DNA of 64,000 nt from Streptomyces oceani (GCF_001751245.1 NZ_LJGU01000152.1:1-64000); one strand, 5' to 3'; shown: positions 50,001-58,663, numbered from the stretch's first letter. Notes: generated by a model from the letters alone, not told the origin. Program-made: numbers and translations.

Positions 50001-50570
50001 GCCGTCCTCATCCAGCGGATCACCCGTGTAGTGCCGCAGGTCGCGCACCGCGTCGTACAACGGATCGGCGAGTTCGGGGCTCTTGCACTCGACGGCGGCG
50101 AGGGGGATGCCGTTCACGAACAGGGCGAGGTCGAGGACCGACTCCTGACCGGAACGGTTCCGCACGCGCAACTGGTCGACGACGGTGAACTCGTTGCGTT
50201 CCCGCCGCTCCTCGTGCCAGTCGACGTACTGCACAGTGGCGGAGGCACCACCGTGCGCCGCCGATGGGCCGGTGAGCACACAGCCGTTGTGCAGCAGGTC
50301 CGTTGTGGCCAGGTTGGCCGCGACGAGGTCCTTGCCCAGCGGCACGGCGGTTAGTTCGGCGATGGAGCGGCGCACGTCGGATTCGTCCATCCACGGCTGG
50401 CCGTCCTGCGCGCGGACGTTGATCCGGGCGAGCGCCGCCTCCAGTTGCTCGGTGAGCAGTGGCGAGCCGGCGTCGAGTGTGCCGACCTCCGGGCCGGGCA
50501 GGTGGGTCCAGCCCATCGCCGTAAGCTGCGCGATGATCGGTCGCTCGACCTCGTCCCGCTCCACCTGCAC
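47031..50570 (-). CDS. hsdR: Type I restriction enzyme R subunit (HsdR)
   Basis: 1179 residues. N-terminal PD-(D/E)xK nuclease with DLALFVNGIPLAAVECKSPE near 150-170, then two RecA-like helicase domains with Walker A QGSGKS near 333 and DEAH box LVDEAHRSH near 472, and a helical C-terminal region that docks on the methylase. It translocates and cuts DNA lacking HsdM methylation. GTG 50570 is the start. It is separated from hsdM-hsdS by two small genes and an opposite-strand regulator pair, but all three hsd genes lie on the minus strand. Confidence 0.95.
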   Translation of the reverse strand: MQVERDEVERPIIAQLTAMGWTHLPGPEVGTLDAGSPLLTEQLEAALARINVRAQDGQPWMDESDVRRSIAELTAVPLGKDLVAANLATTDLLHNGCVLTGPSAAHGGASATVQYVDWHEERRERNEFTVVDQLRVRNRSGQESVLDLALFVNGIPLAAVECKSPELADPLYDAVRDLRHYTGDPLDEDGGGRPEPAGVPELFRTVQLLVAATAETAYLGTVTSDPEHFHPWRSIAPQREATLRAELPKGVHTLSERHKLVGVVLRPAALLNLVRHYVIPLPVETASGGTRTVKAVARHQQYRATERAVHKLLTGKARGGHVREDERGGLIWHTQGSGKSLTMTFLARRMHLHHQLSEFTVVVVTDRTQLQTQLADTLKLSESEHETAATATQLAGLLRDGGSRVIFAMIQKYGAAGFRPAHEPAGDDRDVTQVYAEAERTRKRRSGDDSSTEPPEPNFPECNTSTNILVLVDEAHRSHTSVLHAALRKAVPNAAKIGFTGTPIMTGKAADTRRIFNGGPDQGFLDTYRMADAERDGVVVRIRYEGRTGQGEVFDKDGLDRQFEDLVRERTDEERKALLKRWPTERDVAESSPMIRAKAEDMLEHWVTTVLASGGFKAQVAAVSRKAAVEYRRALREARDALLVELAGFDPESVTGTPLEELPRRERYLYQAHQYSALLRRMDFVPVISAGAERKHRQWLHWTDTNHQDAYIERFHRPFPHYPPDEAWEVALPFGVVPQDSGPGTPAANPWSEDGNAVAAARIAEDDDPVHPESPVAFLIVKSMLLTGFDAPLEQALYLDRPIRDAELLQAVARVNRPEKGKEVGYVVDYYGVFEHLTDALADYEQADVDDTMRDLSEEVGQLKPAAQAVRDHLRRYELTDADLEGPARLGAAAHLFEDETARFGFDEALNHFLGVLEGVLPHEEGLRYLAEARRWGALQKRVRRLYRDGPGGTFTMRTYGRKVRAMIAEHLEGPEIEAVIAPVSLASPAFDETVRDLPAKEAAAEMRHALRFHLEERVKRQDPEKYARLSERLEEILRDMPERFEAQRREFGPLIEEARQQETVDPHLARLSPLEQRTYRLLDRLVIQNPDVACTLEDMRPLTMEVCDTTAQALAKTSFQGQSQDINELAHGLQLRLVRNHVRPATGVDWAPVRNVAQELAAYAVHNRSDFLRRAQGE

Positions 50571-50696
50571 CCCACCGCTCCCGGTTCTCTCGCCCAGTCG
50601 TCACCGTGCCGCTTCGGTGATCCATTCTGCGCGCGGAGTAGGGGCGTTGGGGAGAGTTTCGGCCCCGCCGAGGTCAGCGAGGCCGTGCGGGTGGGG

Positions 50697-51101
50697 CTAC
50701 GGGGTGGTGAGCGGACTTCTCGGGTCGGCGCGTTCCTCGGCGCCTTCCACATCGGCTTGGCCATACGCGTCGTAGTCGTCGTCCCGCACGGGCGTCGGGA
50801 GCCGCGCGCCCCTGCTGCGGGCGATGCGATGCACGGCGCACAGCGACTCGGTCAAGCGGGCGATGACGTAACGGAGTTGTTCCGGGGTGGCACGGTCCTC
50901 CGTGGGCAGATCGGCGACGTGCCCGAGAAGGTCGATTGCCATGCCGAGCTGCACGCTTTCGTAGTTGTCCGCGACCTCGGAGAGGAAACCCGTACCGTCA
51001 GCGACGAGGTAGCAGGGCTTGCCCTCGGGAGTGGGCCACGGAAGCAGCCGGGCGTGCTCGCCGCCGAGTGGGACGGTGGTGGTCTGGTCCGTCGTACTCA
51101 T
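50697..51101 (-). CDS. Unrecognised 134-residue protein of Streptomyces regulatory-pair type
   Basis: Soluble, acidic protein; N-terminal beta-rich part (LLPWPTPEGKPCYLVADG), a central helical stretch (LRYVIARLTESLCAVHRIARSRG), then an acidic tail. ATG overlaps the upstream gene stop by one base (TGATG), so the two are coupled. Similar genes commonly accompany Scr1/DUF397 loci in Streptomyces. No function can be read. Confidence 0.75.
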   Translation of the reverse strand: MSTTDQTTTVPLGGEHARLLPWPTPEGKPCYLVADGTGFLSEVADNYESVQLGMAIDLLGHVADLPTEDRATPEQLRYVIARLTESLCAVHRIARSRGARLPTPVRDDDYDAYGQADVEGAEERADPRSPLTTP

Positions 51102-51427
51102 CAGGCGGCCACCTCCACACCGTGGATGAAGCGCGGTCCGATGTCGACGCCGTGCACGGCCAGCCAGAGCGCGAGCCGGCGCTCCTCCTGTCGCTGGGCT
51201 TCCTCCCGGCGCTCGTGCGCGACGAGGTACGGGCGTACGAGCGCGGTGTCCTCACCGCGTACGACGGGTTCGTGGTGCCACGAGCGGTGCGCGGGCAACG
51301 ACCGGCGAGGGGGCGTCGGGGCGTGGGCACGGGTCTGCCGGGGAGTCTCGGCGGCCCGATGCCGGCCCGAGGCATGCCGTTTGGGCCACTGCAACGAGGC
51401 GATGGCCCGGACGATACGGTGCAACAT
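51101..51427 (-). CDS. Unrecognised 108-residue basic protein
   Basis: ATG 51427 follows AAGGAAG. The protein is Arg/His-rich in its first half (LQWPKRHASGRHRAAE), then helical with an EERREEAQRQEERRLALWL-type coiled segment near residues 80-95. It is coupled to the next gene and faces the Scr1-type regulator across a divergent 211-bp promoter region. Probably part of the same regulatory locus. Confidence 0.7.
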   Translation of the reverse strand: MLHRIVRAIASLQWPKRHASGRHRAAETPRQTRAHAPTPPRRSLPAHRSWHHEPVVRGEDTALVRPYLVAHERREEAQRQEERRLALWLAVHGVDIGPRFIHGVEVAA

Positions 51428-51638
51428 GTCGTCAACTTCCTTTGATGTGTGGGTTGATGGCCACGCCCCCGGGCCGTCCGTAGCGGTCGCGGGGGTCCAT
51501 GCGTGCGTGGCGTGGCCACCGGCCATGAGAGCGGCCGGCTTCATCGCTGAGTAGCGATTCACTCACACACTGAGGCGGTTCGAGCTACGCTCACAGGGGT
51601 TTGGATGTGACAAAGCATTCGTCACATGGGAGCTGACG

Positions 51639-52433
51639 ATGAGTAATACCTATGGGGAATGGCTGAAGGCCCAGCGGGACTCGGCCGGGCTCACACAGCA
51701 GGAGTTGGCGGAGATGGCTGTGATGACGCGTTCGCACATCGCGCACATCGAAGCCGGGCGACGTATCCCGTCCAAGGAGGATGCCCGCCGTCTGGACAGG
51801 GCGCTGAACACCGGCGATGTGCTGAGCAGCTTCCTGCCAGAGCAGGATGTGGTGGTGGCAGACCGGTTCGAGTCGGCCCGCCAACTCGAACAACAGGCAT
51901 CGCGAATCCAGGAGTTCGCTCTCACGCTCGTACCTGGAATCCTGCAAACCGAGAGGTACATGCGTGCGGTCCTGAGCACAGCACTACCTCCCTGGAGTGA
52001 AGAGGAATGTGACAGGATCGTCGTCACACGGCTTGAACGCGCAGAGGTCCTCGCAGACCCGGTGACGCCCGTAGTGTGGGTACTGCTTGACGAAGCCGTC
52101 CTACGACGCGAGGTCGGCGGGCGCCATGTCATGGGGGAACAAGTCGCGCACATCGCGAGCTTGGTCGAGAGTGGACGGGTCCGTGTCCACGTCCTGCCGA
52201 CCAACTTGGGGGCTCACCCACTCCAGCAAAGCATGGTGACACTGATGTGGTTCGAGGACCAGCCACCAGTCGCCTACTCAGAGGCGCTGTACATGGCCAA
52301 GTTGCACGACGAACCAGCCATTGTCGAGCGCATCCGCACTGCCTACGATCTTGCCTTGGGCGACGCGATGCCGCTCAACGAGTCACTGACCCTCATGAAA
52401 GCGATAGCGAAGGAATACGGACACGATGTCTGA
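51639..52433 (+). CDS. XRE helix-turn-helix regulator with Scr1/DUF5753 domain
   Basis: 264 residues. HTH at about 5-60 (LTQQELAEMAVMTRSHIAHIEAGRR). The rest is the DUF5753/Scr1-type effector domain, with LTLVPGILQTERYMRAVL, PVVWVLLDEAVLRREVGG and VLPTNLGAHP. In Streptomyces these proteins pair with a small DUF397 partner, here the next gene, which overlaps by 8 bp. The BldB/AbaA/Scr1 class regulators influence development and antibiotic production; acting as toxin-antitoxin-like pairs has been shown for some. It splits the restriction-modification genes. Confidence 0.9.
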   Translation: MSNTYGEWLKAQRDSAGLTQQELAEMAVMTRSHIAHIEAGRRIPSKEDARRLDRALNTGDVLSSFLPEQDVVVADRFESARQLEQQASRIQEFALTLVPGILQTERYMRAVLSTALPPWSEEECDRIVVTRLERAEVLADPVTPVVWVLLDEAVLRREVGGRHVMGEQVAHIASLVESGRVRVHVLPTNLGAHPLQQSMVTLMWFEDQPPVAYSEALYMAKLHDEPAIVERIRTAYDLALGDAMPLNESLTLMKAIAKEYGHDV

Positions 52434-52644
52434 GCAGGCTATCCCCGATGCCACCACGCTGATTGGTTGGCGCAAGTCGTCACACAGCGGGAACGATGCG
52501 GACAGCTGCCTCGAGGTCCTAGACGGCTACCCGTCGGGCGTTCCTGTCCGCGACTCCAAGACAGCCGATGGTCCGGCACTGGTGATTCCATCCGCTGGCT
52601 GGAGTTCCTTCATTGACACCATCAAGAATGGACAGACCTCTTAG
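52426..52644 (+). CDS. DUF397 protein (Scr1-family partner)
   Basis: 72 residues with the family pattern WRKSSHSGNDADSCLEV, VPVRDSKTADGPAL and a final WSSFIDTIKNG. Overlaps the XRE gene by 8 bp, the usual order of such pairs. It converges on hsdS with 34 bp between stops. Confidence 0.93.
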   Translation: MSEQAIPDATTLIGWRKSSHSGNDADSCLEVLDGYPSGVPVRDSKTADGPALVIPSAGWSSFIDTIKNGQTS

Positions 52645-52678
52645 CGGAGCGCTGCCACCGATCGGAGCCCCGCGAAAA

Positions 52679-53884
52679 TCAACCTACGCACCTTCCACCG
52701 CCGAGCAACGCATCAATCAATCCCAATTTGAATTTTCTCATCTTTTCCAACTGATTTCGACCGTTTGCAATATCTTGTCGTACAGCATGATCCACATCAA
52801 CAATTCGCTCTTGCTCTTCACGGCTGGGTACCCCAATTTCAAATTGCAGTACGTCTGATTTCGTAATATTCGGATCTTTCCGAGTACTCGCCGCAAACTG
52901 ACGCCACTTATAGCGGTTGCACTGCAAGGCAAGCAGCAAATATTCGGGGTAAATATCAGTGCATGCTTCAAGTACAGAAATTGCTTGATTTACAGCTGCT
53001 GGCACATCAAGAATTGCCGTTCGGCCAATTTGTTGCCACCCGCCATACATGGCAACTAGCACCGATTGCGGTGCATACCGGCGAATACCAAGGTCAGACA
53101 TTGCGACTTCAGTGAGCGCCTCTTCGGTCGTAGAAACCCAACCCTCATTAAGGTCTAGGGTCTTAACCCATGGAGTCCCCGCCTGGGCAAAATATCGAGA
53201 TTCGGATGACCTGCTAGGGGTAATTCCCGAACTTACGCGACACAATTCTCCAATTGACCTGAGCTCCCACTCAGTGGATTCGCTTGCCCCTGTTTCAATT
53301 ATTTTCTCGCCGTCCCGAAAAGCACGCGCAACGAGTCCATATCTCATTCTTTCCAGCTTCAAGATTTCTACGTTGATGGACCGCTCCTGCTCCGACACAG
53401 CGTCGATCACATCGGCGATCCGTTGCTGCTCATCCAGAGACAAGCCGGCAACCATAAACTTCCCAAAGAAGGACGAGGGGACTCTCCGCTGTCCGGCGGA
53501 ACCGGTCATCATCGCTTCCGCTTTGAGTCGAAACTCACGCGAACGGGTCCAGTGGTAGATGAACCTAGGCGCTACTCCCGGTTTCGCCCGGAGCACATGA
53601 AACTCTGTACTCCCTATCCCCACGCCTTCCTTCAGACCTTCAACAAATGCTCCCTTTCCATTTTCCATGCAGGGCGTAATTTTTGCAAACAATGTGTCTT
53701 TGTTTCGAAAACGCGGGTTCCCTGAAATAGTTTCATCTACCAGGCGGTACTGTACCTGACTGAGATATCCATAGTTCGTGACATCTCCCATGGAAATGTA
53801 GGGAGCCAGCCCCGAAACAAAATCGCCCGATGGGTTTACTTCAACCAAGTCAGAGAACGGAATGAAGCGCCCATCGTCACTCAT
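52679..53884 (-). CDS. hsdS: Type I restriction-modification specificity subunit (HsdS)
   Basis: 401 residues from ATG 53884, with AAGGAAC eight bases upstream; the start lies 8 bp inside the hsdM end. Two target-recognition domains are each followed by a conserved helix: LDEQQRIADVIDAVSEQE near 150-170 and PSREEQERIVDVDHAV near 355. Each domain reads one half of the split DNA target. Base composition is much more A/T-rich than its neighbours from end to end, with many codons ending in A or T, indicating recent acquisition or replacement. The final helix is short but ends normally. Confidence 0.93.
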   Translation of the reverse strand: MSDDGRFIPFSDLVEVNPSGDFVSGLAPYISMGDVTNYGYLSQVQYRLVDETISGNPRFRNKDTLFAKITPCMENGKGAFVEGLKEGVGIGSTEFHVLRAKPGVAPRFIYHWTRSREFRLKAEAMMTGSAGQRRVPSSFFGKFMVAGLSLDEQQRIADVIDAVSEQERSINVEILKLERMRYGLVARAFRDGEKIIETGASESTEWELRSIGELCRVSSGITPSRSSESRYFAQAGTPWVKTLDLNEGWVSTTEEALTEVAMSDLGIRRYAPQSVLVAMYGGWQQIGRTAILDVPAAVNQAISVLEACTDIYPEYLLLALQCNRYKWRQFAASTRKDPNITKSDVLQFEIGVPSREEQERIVDVDHAVRQDIANGRNQLEKMRKFKLGLIDALLGGGRCVG

Positions 53885-56465
53885 AGCCAAGTTCCTTCAA
53901 CCGAGACTTCATCTGCTTTTCCGCGAATTCAACGTTCCTCTTGATCTCGCGAAGCGACACGGCGTACTTGTCCGTCCACATCCCATACGCGTCGACCAAC
54001 TCACGCCGGCGGCGCACCACATGCCCTTCCAGTTTCGCCGCGAGGTCTTGGCGCAACAGGTCCAGCACCACCCGTCGCTCGCCCTCCTCGTCCAGCTCCT
54101 GGCGGGCGCGGAAGAGACGCGGCTCCTCCTCGCCCAACTGCGGCTGATCGGTCAGCTGTCGCTGGAACCAGAAGTCGTTCTCCAGACGCTTGACCGCCGC
54201 GTTCGCCTTCGTACGGGATTTCTTCAGCGACTCCAGCTCCATCAACTCATCAACGGTCAGACCAGTTTGCTCGTCCGCCGACTCCTCACCGCTCTCGTCA
54301 TCGTCCGCGGGCTCCGACTTCGCGTTGAGTTCCTTCCAGCGGGCGTCCAGCTTCGCCTTCCGCGTGTCCGCCGCCTCGAGTTCCTCCAGGAAGTCCGGCG
54401 CGATCGCGGCGACCACCTTGTGGTCGTACGCCCGCCGCCGTTCCGCCGTGCTCCGTTTCCGTTCCTTCCGGGTCTTCGGGTCCTGTTCCGGCGCCAGCAT
54501 CGTCTCGACGTTGTCGACCCAGCCGTCCAGCACCGCGCCGAAACCGTTCTCGGACAGCGCGAGCAGGTCGTACTTTGCCTCGTACCACCAGCCGGCCACC
54601 GCCCCGGAGAGCGCGTGCCGGTCCAACAGCCCCACTTCACCGAGCCGCTGCACGAACGACCCCATCAGCGAGCCCCGTACGGCCATCAACCCGGCCTTCC
54701 GCTCCGAGGGCAGCAGGTCCGCCAGCCGCTCCGGAGTCGCCGCCACGGCTTCCAGGTGCCGGGCCTCCTCCTCCCACCACTTGGTGAACGCGCCTTGCAG
54801 CTCCTCCTCGCGTGGGTGCGCCAGCTCGGCCAACCGGGCCGCGTCCGGACGGCGCTCGGCCGACGGGAAGTCCACGTAGTCCGAATCCACCGGCTCCCGC
54901 TCGGTGAAGAGATCCGCCAACTTCACGCCGTACGCGTCGAGCAGTCCCCGCTTAGCCTCGATCTCCGCGCGCGGCATGCCGCCCGTCAGGTGTGCGCGTA
55001 CGTCCTGCGGCTCCGGGGGCGGCGCGTTGTCGACGTACCGGCGGATGTTGAGGTTATCGCCGTTCTCCCGCAGCTTCTCGCGGCTCACCAGCCGGGCGAA
55101 GCCCGGAATCTCGGGGTTCTCCGCGTGGAAGGCTGAAACGATCTTCTCAGCGTGCTCCGGCAGCAGGACGTTCTGTGCCCGCTCCGCGTGATACTCCTGA
55201 TCGGCGTTGATGAACAGCACCCGCTCCTGTCGCTTCGAGACCTTCGTCCCGGGCGGGCGCAGCACCAGGATGCACGCGGGGATGCCGGTGCCGTAGAAGA
55301 GGTTCGGGGCGAGGCCGATCACCGCCTCAAGGACGTCCTCCTCCAGCAGCTTCGTACGGATTTCCTGCTCGCCACCACCCCGGAACAACACCCCGTGCGG
55401 CATGACCGTGATGACCATGCCGGGGTTTTTCTCCCGCTTGGTCTCCCACAGCATGTGCTGGAGGAACATCAGATCGGCCTTGCCGCGCTCGCCGGTGACG
55501 CCGTACTCCGCGCGCTGTGCTCTGTGGTCCAGATCGGCCAGCGAATAGTCCATGGAGAACGGCGGATTGCTCAGCACACCGTGAAAGCGGTCCTCGTCCG
55601 AGCGCGGTACGTGCGCCGGGTCGGTCAAGGTGTCCCCGGTCGTCAGACTGAAGCTCCGCACCCCGTGCAGCACCATGTTCATCGTGGACATGATCCAAGA
55701 ACCGCTGTTCGCGTCCTGACCGGCGAAGAACATGTCCGAGGTGTCGCCGCCACGCTCCTCCACGTACTCCTTGGCGTGGATCAGCATGCCGCCGGAGCCC
55801 ACGCACGGATCGTAGATGCGGCTGCCCTGCTGCGGATCGAGGAGTTCCACCATCATGCGTACGACCGCGCGCGGGGTGTAGAACTCCCCGCCCTTGCGGC
55901 CCGCGTCATCCGCGAACTCCTTGATGAGGTACTCGTAAGCCGCGCCCATCAGGTCTGGGAACTCGAAGTCGTCCGTGCGCAGCCGAATCCGGCCGAAGTG
56001 ATCAATCAGCGCCCGCAAGCGCTGGTTGGCCAGCTTCGCCGTGCTCGCCGAGGCTCCGGAGCCGCCGATCCTGTTGAAGTCCAAGTGATCGAAGAGTCCC
56101 TTGAGCTTGGGATTCTGGATCTCCAAGGCTTGGAGCGCGGGGCGCAGCCGTTCCTCGTTGAGGTTCTGGGTCCCCGACGAGACGAGCTTCCAGCGTGCGC
56201 TCTTCGGGACGAACAGCACGCCGGTCTCGCTGTACGCCGAGGGCTCCTCGAGGTGCTGCTCCAGCAGGTCGCCCGCCAGGCCAAGCTCCGTCCGCGCCTC
56301 CTCCAGGACCTTCTCCCGCGCGGCTTCGAACTCGTCGTTCGCCCGCTTCAGGAACAGCAAGCCGAAGATGTATTCCTTGTACTCGGAGGCGTCCATGGTG
56401 CCGCGGAGGATGTCCGCCGCGGCCCACAGGTGCCGCTCCAACTGCGCGAGCGTGAGCTTGGCCAC
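53877..56465 (-). CDS. hsdM: Type I restriction-modification methylase (HsdM) with long C-terminal extension
   Basis: 862 residues. The first 480 are a complete HsdM: helical N-terminal domain (LERHLWAAADILRG), SAM motif I DPCVGSGGMLIH near 217, and catalytic motif IV NPPF near 299, the N6-adenine type. The remaining 350 or so form a helical, partly coiled-coil extension with charged EEESADEQ and KxRKERKR stretches. Most HsdM proteins are near 500 residues, so this is an elongated form. GTG 56465. It is G+C-rich, in contrast with hsdS. Confidence 0.93.
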   Translation of the reverse strand: MAKLTLAQLERHLWAAADILRGTMDASEYKEYIFGLLFLKRANDEFEAAREKVLEEARTELGLAGDLLEQHLEEPSAYSETGVLFVPKSARWKLVSSGTQNLNEERLRPALQALEIQNPKLKGLFDHLDFNRIGGSGASASTAKLANQRLRALIDHFGRIRLRTDDFEFPDLMGAAYEYLIKEFADDAGRKGGEFYTPRAVVRMMVELLDPQQGSRIYDPCVGSGGMLIHAKEYVEERGGDTSDMFFAGQDANSGSWIMSTMNMVLHGVRSFSLTTGDTLTDPAHVPRSDEDRFHGVLSNPPFSMDYSLADLDHRAQRAEYGVTGERGKADLMFLQHMLWETKREKNPGMVITVMPHGVLFRGGGEQEIRTKLLEEDVLEAVIGLAPNLFYGTGIPACILVLRPPGTKVSKRQERVLFINADQEYHAERAQNVLLPEHAEKIVSAFHAENPEIPGFARLVSREKLRENGDNLNIRRYVDNAPPPEPQDVRAHLTGGMPRAEIEAKRGLLDAYGVKLADLFTEREPVDSDYVDFPSAERRPDAARLAELAHPREEELQGAFTKWWEEEARHLEAVAATPERLADLLPSERKAGLMAVRGSLMGSFVQRLGEVGLLDRHALSGAVAGWWYEAKYDLLALSENGFGAVLDGWVDNVETMLAPEQDPKTRKERKRSTAERRRAYDHKVVAAIAPDFLEELEAADTRKAKLDARWKELNAKSEPADDDESGEESADEQTGLTVDELMELESLKKSRTKANAAVKRLENDFWFQRQLTDQPQLGEEEPRLFRARQELDEEGERRVVLDLLRQDLAAKLEGHVVRRRRELVDAYGMWTDKYAVSLREIKRNVEFAEKQMKSRLKELGYE

Positions 56466-56567
56466 GTACCCGACTCCCTACGGTCCGTACCGGATGCGAA
56501 CGGAGAAACCCTACGGCGACGGACCAGCGCGGCGGAAACGCCGTACCCTCGAACCGGTCTCGGCGCC

Positions 56568-57230
56568 TCAGTACGCGATGATGCCGAGCCCCTCCTCGAC
56601 GAAGGTGAAGACGTCGGTGTACGGGTCCCGCTGGGAGTACGGCACATGGTCTTCGTGCTCCGCGTTCATCTTCAGCGCCCACTTCTTGGCTTGCCCGAAG
56701 CTCTGCTTCGGGATCTGCTCCGGCAGGACCTGCTTGACGTCCGTGACCTGCTTGGCGAACGGCAGACGGTCCGCCGCCAGGTCACAGACACCACCGAAGG
56801 TGCCGACGACCGGTTTGTGGTGAAGCAGGCGCCACACCTCGAAACAAGGGTGTGAGAACGCCACCCGGACGCCGGCCTCCCGCGCCTGCTTGAACGCGCT
56901 TTCGACACCCTCATGCTGGTCGCGGTCGAAGAGGCACCAAACCATCGGCCAGAGCTTCTTCGGCAGTCCGCTGCGCTTCGCCTCCCGCTTCTCGTCCCGC
57001 ATCAGCCGCACCGCCGCATCGACCAACTTCAGCGGCTCACGCCTCGAGCCACGGTCAGACGCGTTCGCGATCCGGACCTCGATGCCCGACACGGGAGACC
57101 GCTCCCGGACGATGTGGATGTACTCCGGCTCGGTGACCTTCCCTTCGGTGAACACGTGCACGACCTTGTTGCGCTGCCGCCCACCCTTCTGTGCCGGGAC
57201 CAGCGACTCCTTCCCCTTCGTACGCGCCAT
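56568..57230 (-). CDS. rloB: RloB-like Toprim-type protein (AbiLii family)
   Basis: 220 residues. Conserved acidic sites TEGKVTEPEY near 28-37 and CLFDRDQHEG near 100-109, then FSHPCFEVWRLLHH near 123. This pattern fits the RloB/AbiLii family, thought to be a Toprim-like nuclease. ATG overlaps the RloA stop by one base (TGATG). RloA/RloB pairs were named as restriction-linked ORFs of hsd loci and are related to the AbiL abortive-infection system. It ends 100 bp before hsdM on the same strand. Confidence 0.87.
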   Translation of the reverse strand: MARTKGKESLVPAQKGGRQRNKVVHVFTEGKVTEPEYIHIVRERSPVSGIEVRIANASDRGSRREPLKLVDAAVRLMRDEKREAKRSGLPKKLWPMVWCLFDRDQHEGVESAFKQAREAGVRVAFSHPCFEVWRLLHHKPVVGTFGGVCDLAADRLPFAKQVTDVKQVLPEQIPKQSFGQAKKWALKMNAEHEDHVPYSQRDPYTDVFTFVEEGLGIIAY

Positions 57231-58510
57231 CAGCTCCGCTCCGTGTCAGCATCCTGGCCCCGGCGGCCCTCGGGCCCTTCCGGATCGTTCGTGGTCAGCA
57301 GCCGCCGCGCGATCTGCCCCTCCAGGAGAGACGGAACCGCACCGAACGCACCCGCCAGATAGGACTTCGTCAAGTCCTCCTCAGCGGTCGGAGAAACCGC
57401 CGTCAACGGATACAGCTCCGTCGCACCGTCCGCGTCTTTCTCCGTCAGCCAGACCTGGCCAGGCTCCAGCAAGCGTCCGCCGCTGGGGGTGGCGAGTAGC
57501 GACGGATCGTGCGAGGTGAAGACGAGCTGCGCGCCCTCCGTGTTGGCCTGTGGATCGTGGAAGAGGCGTACGACCTCCGCGGCGAAGCGCGGGTGCAGGC
57601 TCGCGTCTAGTTCGTCCACCAGCAGCACAGCGCCCTCGTCGAGCGCCAGTAGCAGCGGACCGAGCAGCGCGAACCAGGAGCGGGTGCCGAAGGACTCGTC
57701 GCGCCAGTCGAAGGAGACCTCCCCGGACTGTGACCGGTGTGTCAGTCGGACCGTCTGCCGGTCGCGGCCCTCCTCAACCACCTCCGCACCGGTGATACCC
57801 AGATCCGCGACCCGGAGCAGTTCGTTGATCCGGTCAGCGCGGCTACCGGAGAGCTCCCTCCTGGTGAACGCCTCTCGCTGGGCACGCTCATCCTCCGGAT
57901 TGATCAACCACAGGTTGCGCCGGAACCAGTGGAAGAGCGGGGAGAGTTGCGGATGGTTGTCGGTGCCCGCCATGGACAGCACCAGGGCGTTCGGCCGGGT
58001 GCGCCGCTCCAGCTGGGTGCGGTCCTTGACCCGGCCACCCGGCCAGTCGTACACCTTCGCCCGTGAGGCGTCCCGGTCCAGCCAGACCTGACGGTGACCC
58101 CGAGGGTAGCTGTGCAGCCATTCCGCTTCGACCCGCTCCTGACCGAGTTCGAAGCCGTACGTCCAGCGCACGCCTTCGAGTACCACATCCGTCTCGAAGA
58201 AACTCGTCTCCGCTACCGCCTTGGCGTCCAGGGTGAAGGGATTTCGGACGGTGCCCTCGGTGGACGCCCAGTGGGCGTAGGAGTTCAGTACCGCCGTACG
58301 CATGTCGGTCAGGGCGGTGAGCACGTTCGACTTGCCCGAGGCGTTGGCCCCGAAGATGCCCAGCAGCGGCAGAACGCCAGCCGACTGCCCGCCCGCGAGC
58401 GTCACGTACCGCGCCGCGTCGTGACCCGACGCATCGCTGAGCGAAACGAAGGAGAGTTCCTGCTCATCACGCAATGACCGCACGTTCGCTACGCGAAACC
58501 GGAGCAGCAC
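57230..58510 (-). CDS. rloA: RloA-like AAA/ABC-type ATPase (AbiLi family)
   Basis: 426 residues. SMC/ABC-like ATPase with Walker A FGANASGKSN near 53-62, Walker B VLLVDELDASLHPR near 300 and an H-loop FTSHDPSLL near 332; the N-terminus LLRFRVANVRSLRDEQ is typical of OLD/AbiLi-type ATPases. It would sense or power the RloB partner. GTG 58510 follows AAGGAGGGG. It is the first gene of the minus-strand defence run rloA-rloB-hsdM-hsdS. Confidence 0.88.
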   Translation of the reverse strand: MLLRFRVANVRSLRDEQELSFVSLSDASGHDAARYVTLAGGQSAGVLPLLGIFGANASGKSNVLTALTDMRTAVLNSYAHWASTEGTVRNPFTLDAKAVAETSFFETDVVLEGVRWTYGFELGQERVEAEWLHSYPRGHRQVWLDRDASRAKVYDWPGGRVKDRTQLERRTRPNALVLSMAGTDNHPQLSPLFHWFRRNLWLINPEDERAQREAFTRRELSGSRADRINELLRVADLGITGAEVVEEGRDRQTVRLTHRSQSGEVSFDWRDESFGTRSWFALLGPLLLALDEGAVLLVDELDASLHPRFAAEVVRLFHDPQANTEGAQLVFTSHDPSLLATPSGGRLLEPGQVWLTEKDADGATELYPLTAVSPTAEEDLTKSYLAGAFGAVPSLLEGQIARRLLTTNDPEGPEGRRGQDADTERS

Positions 58511-58663
58511 ACCATCCCCTCCTTCCTACGGAGAACAGACCCGCCGTCAGCACTCCACCACAGCATCTGCGCCGCTGGCGCCGTTTCCCACGAAGATACC
58601 GGTCAGCACCGACAGGGGGTCTCTTCGCCGCCACTCCGGCCTCTGCCCGTCCCGCGCTGCCCG

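Noticed and set aside
53862..55136. Plus-strand ORF of 424 codons
   Set aside because: It lies opposite hsdM, whose motifs and codon use are clear.
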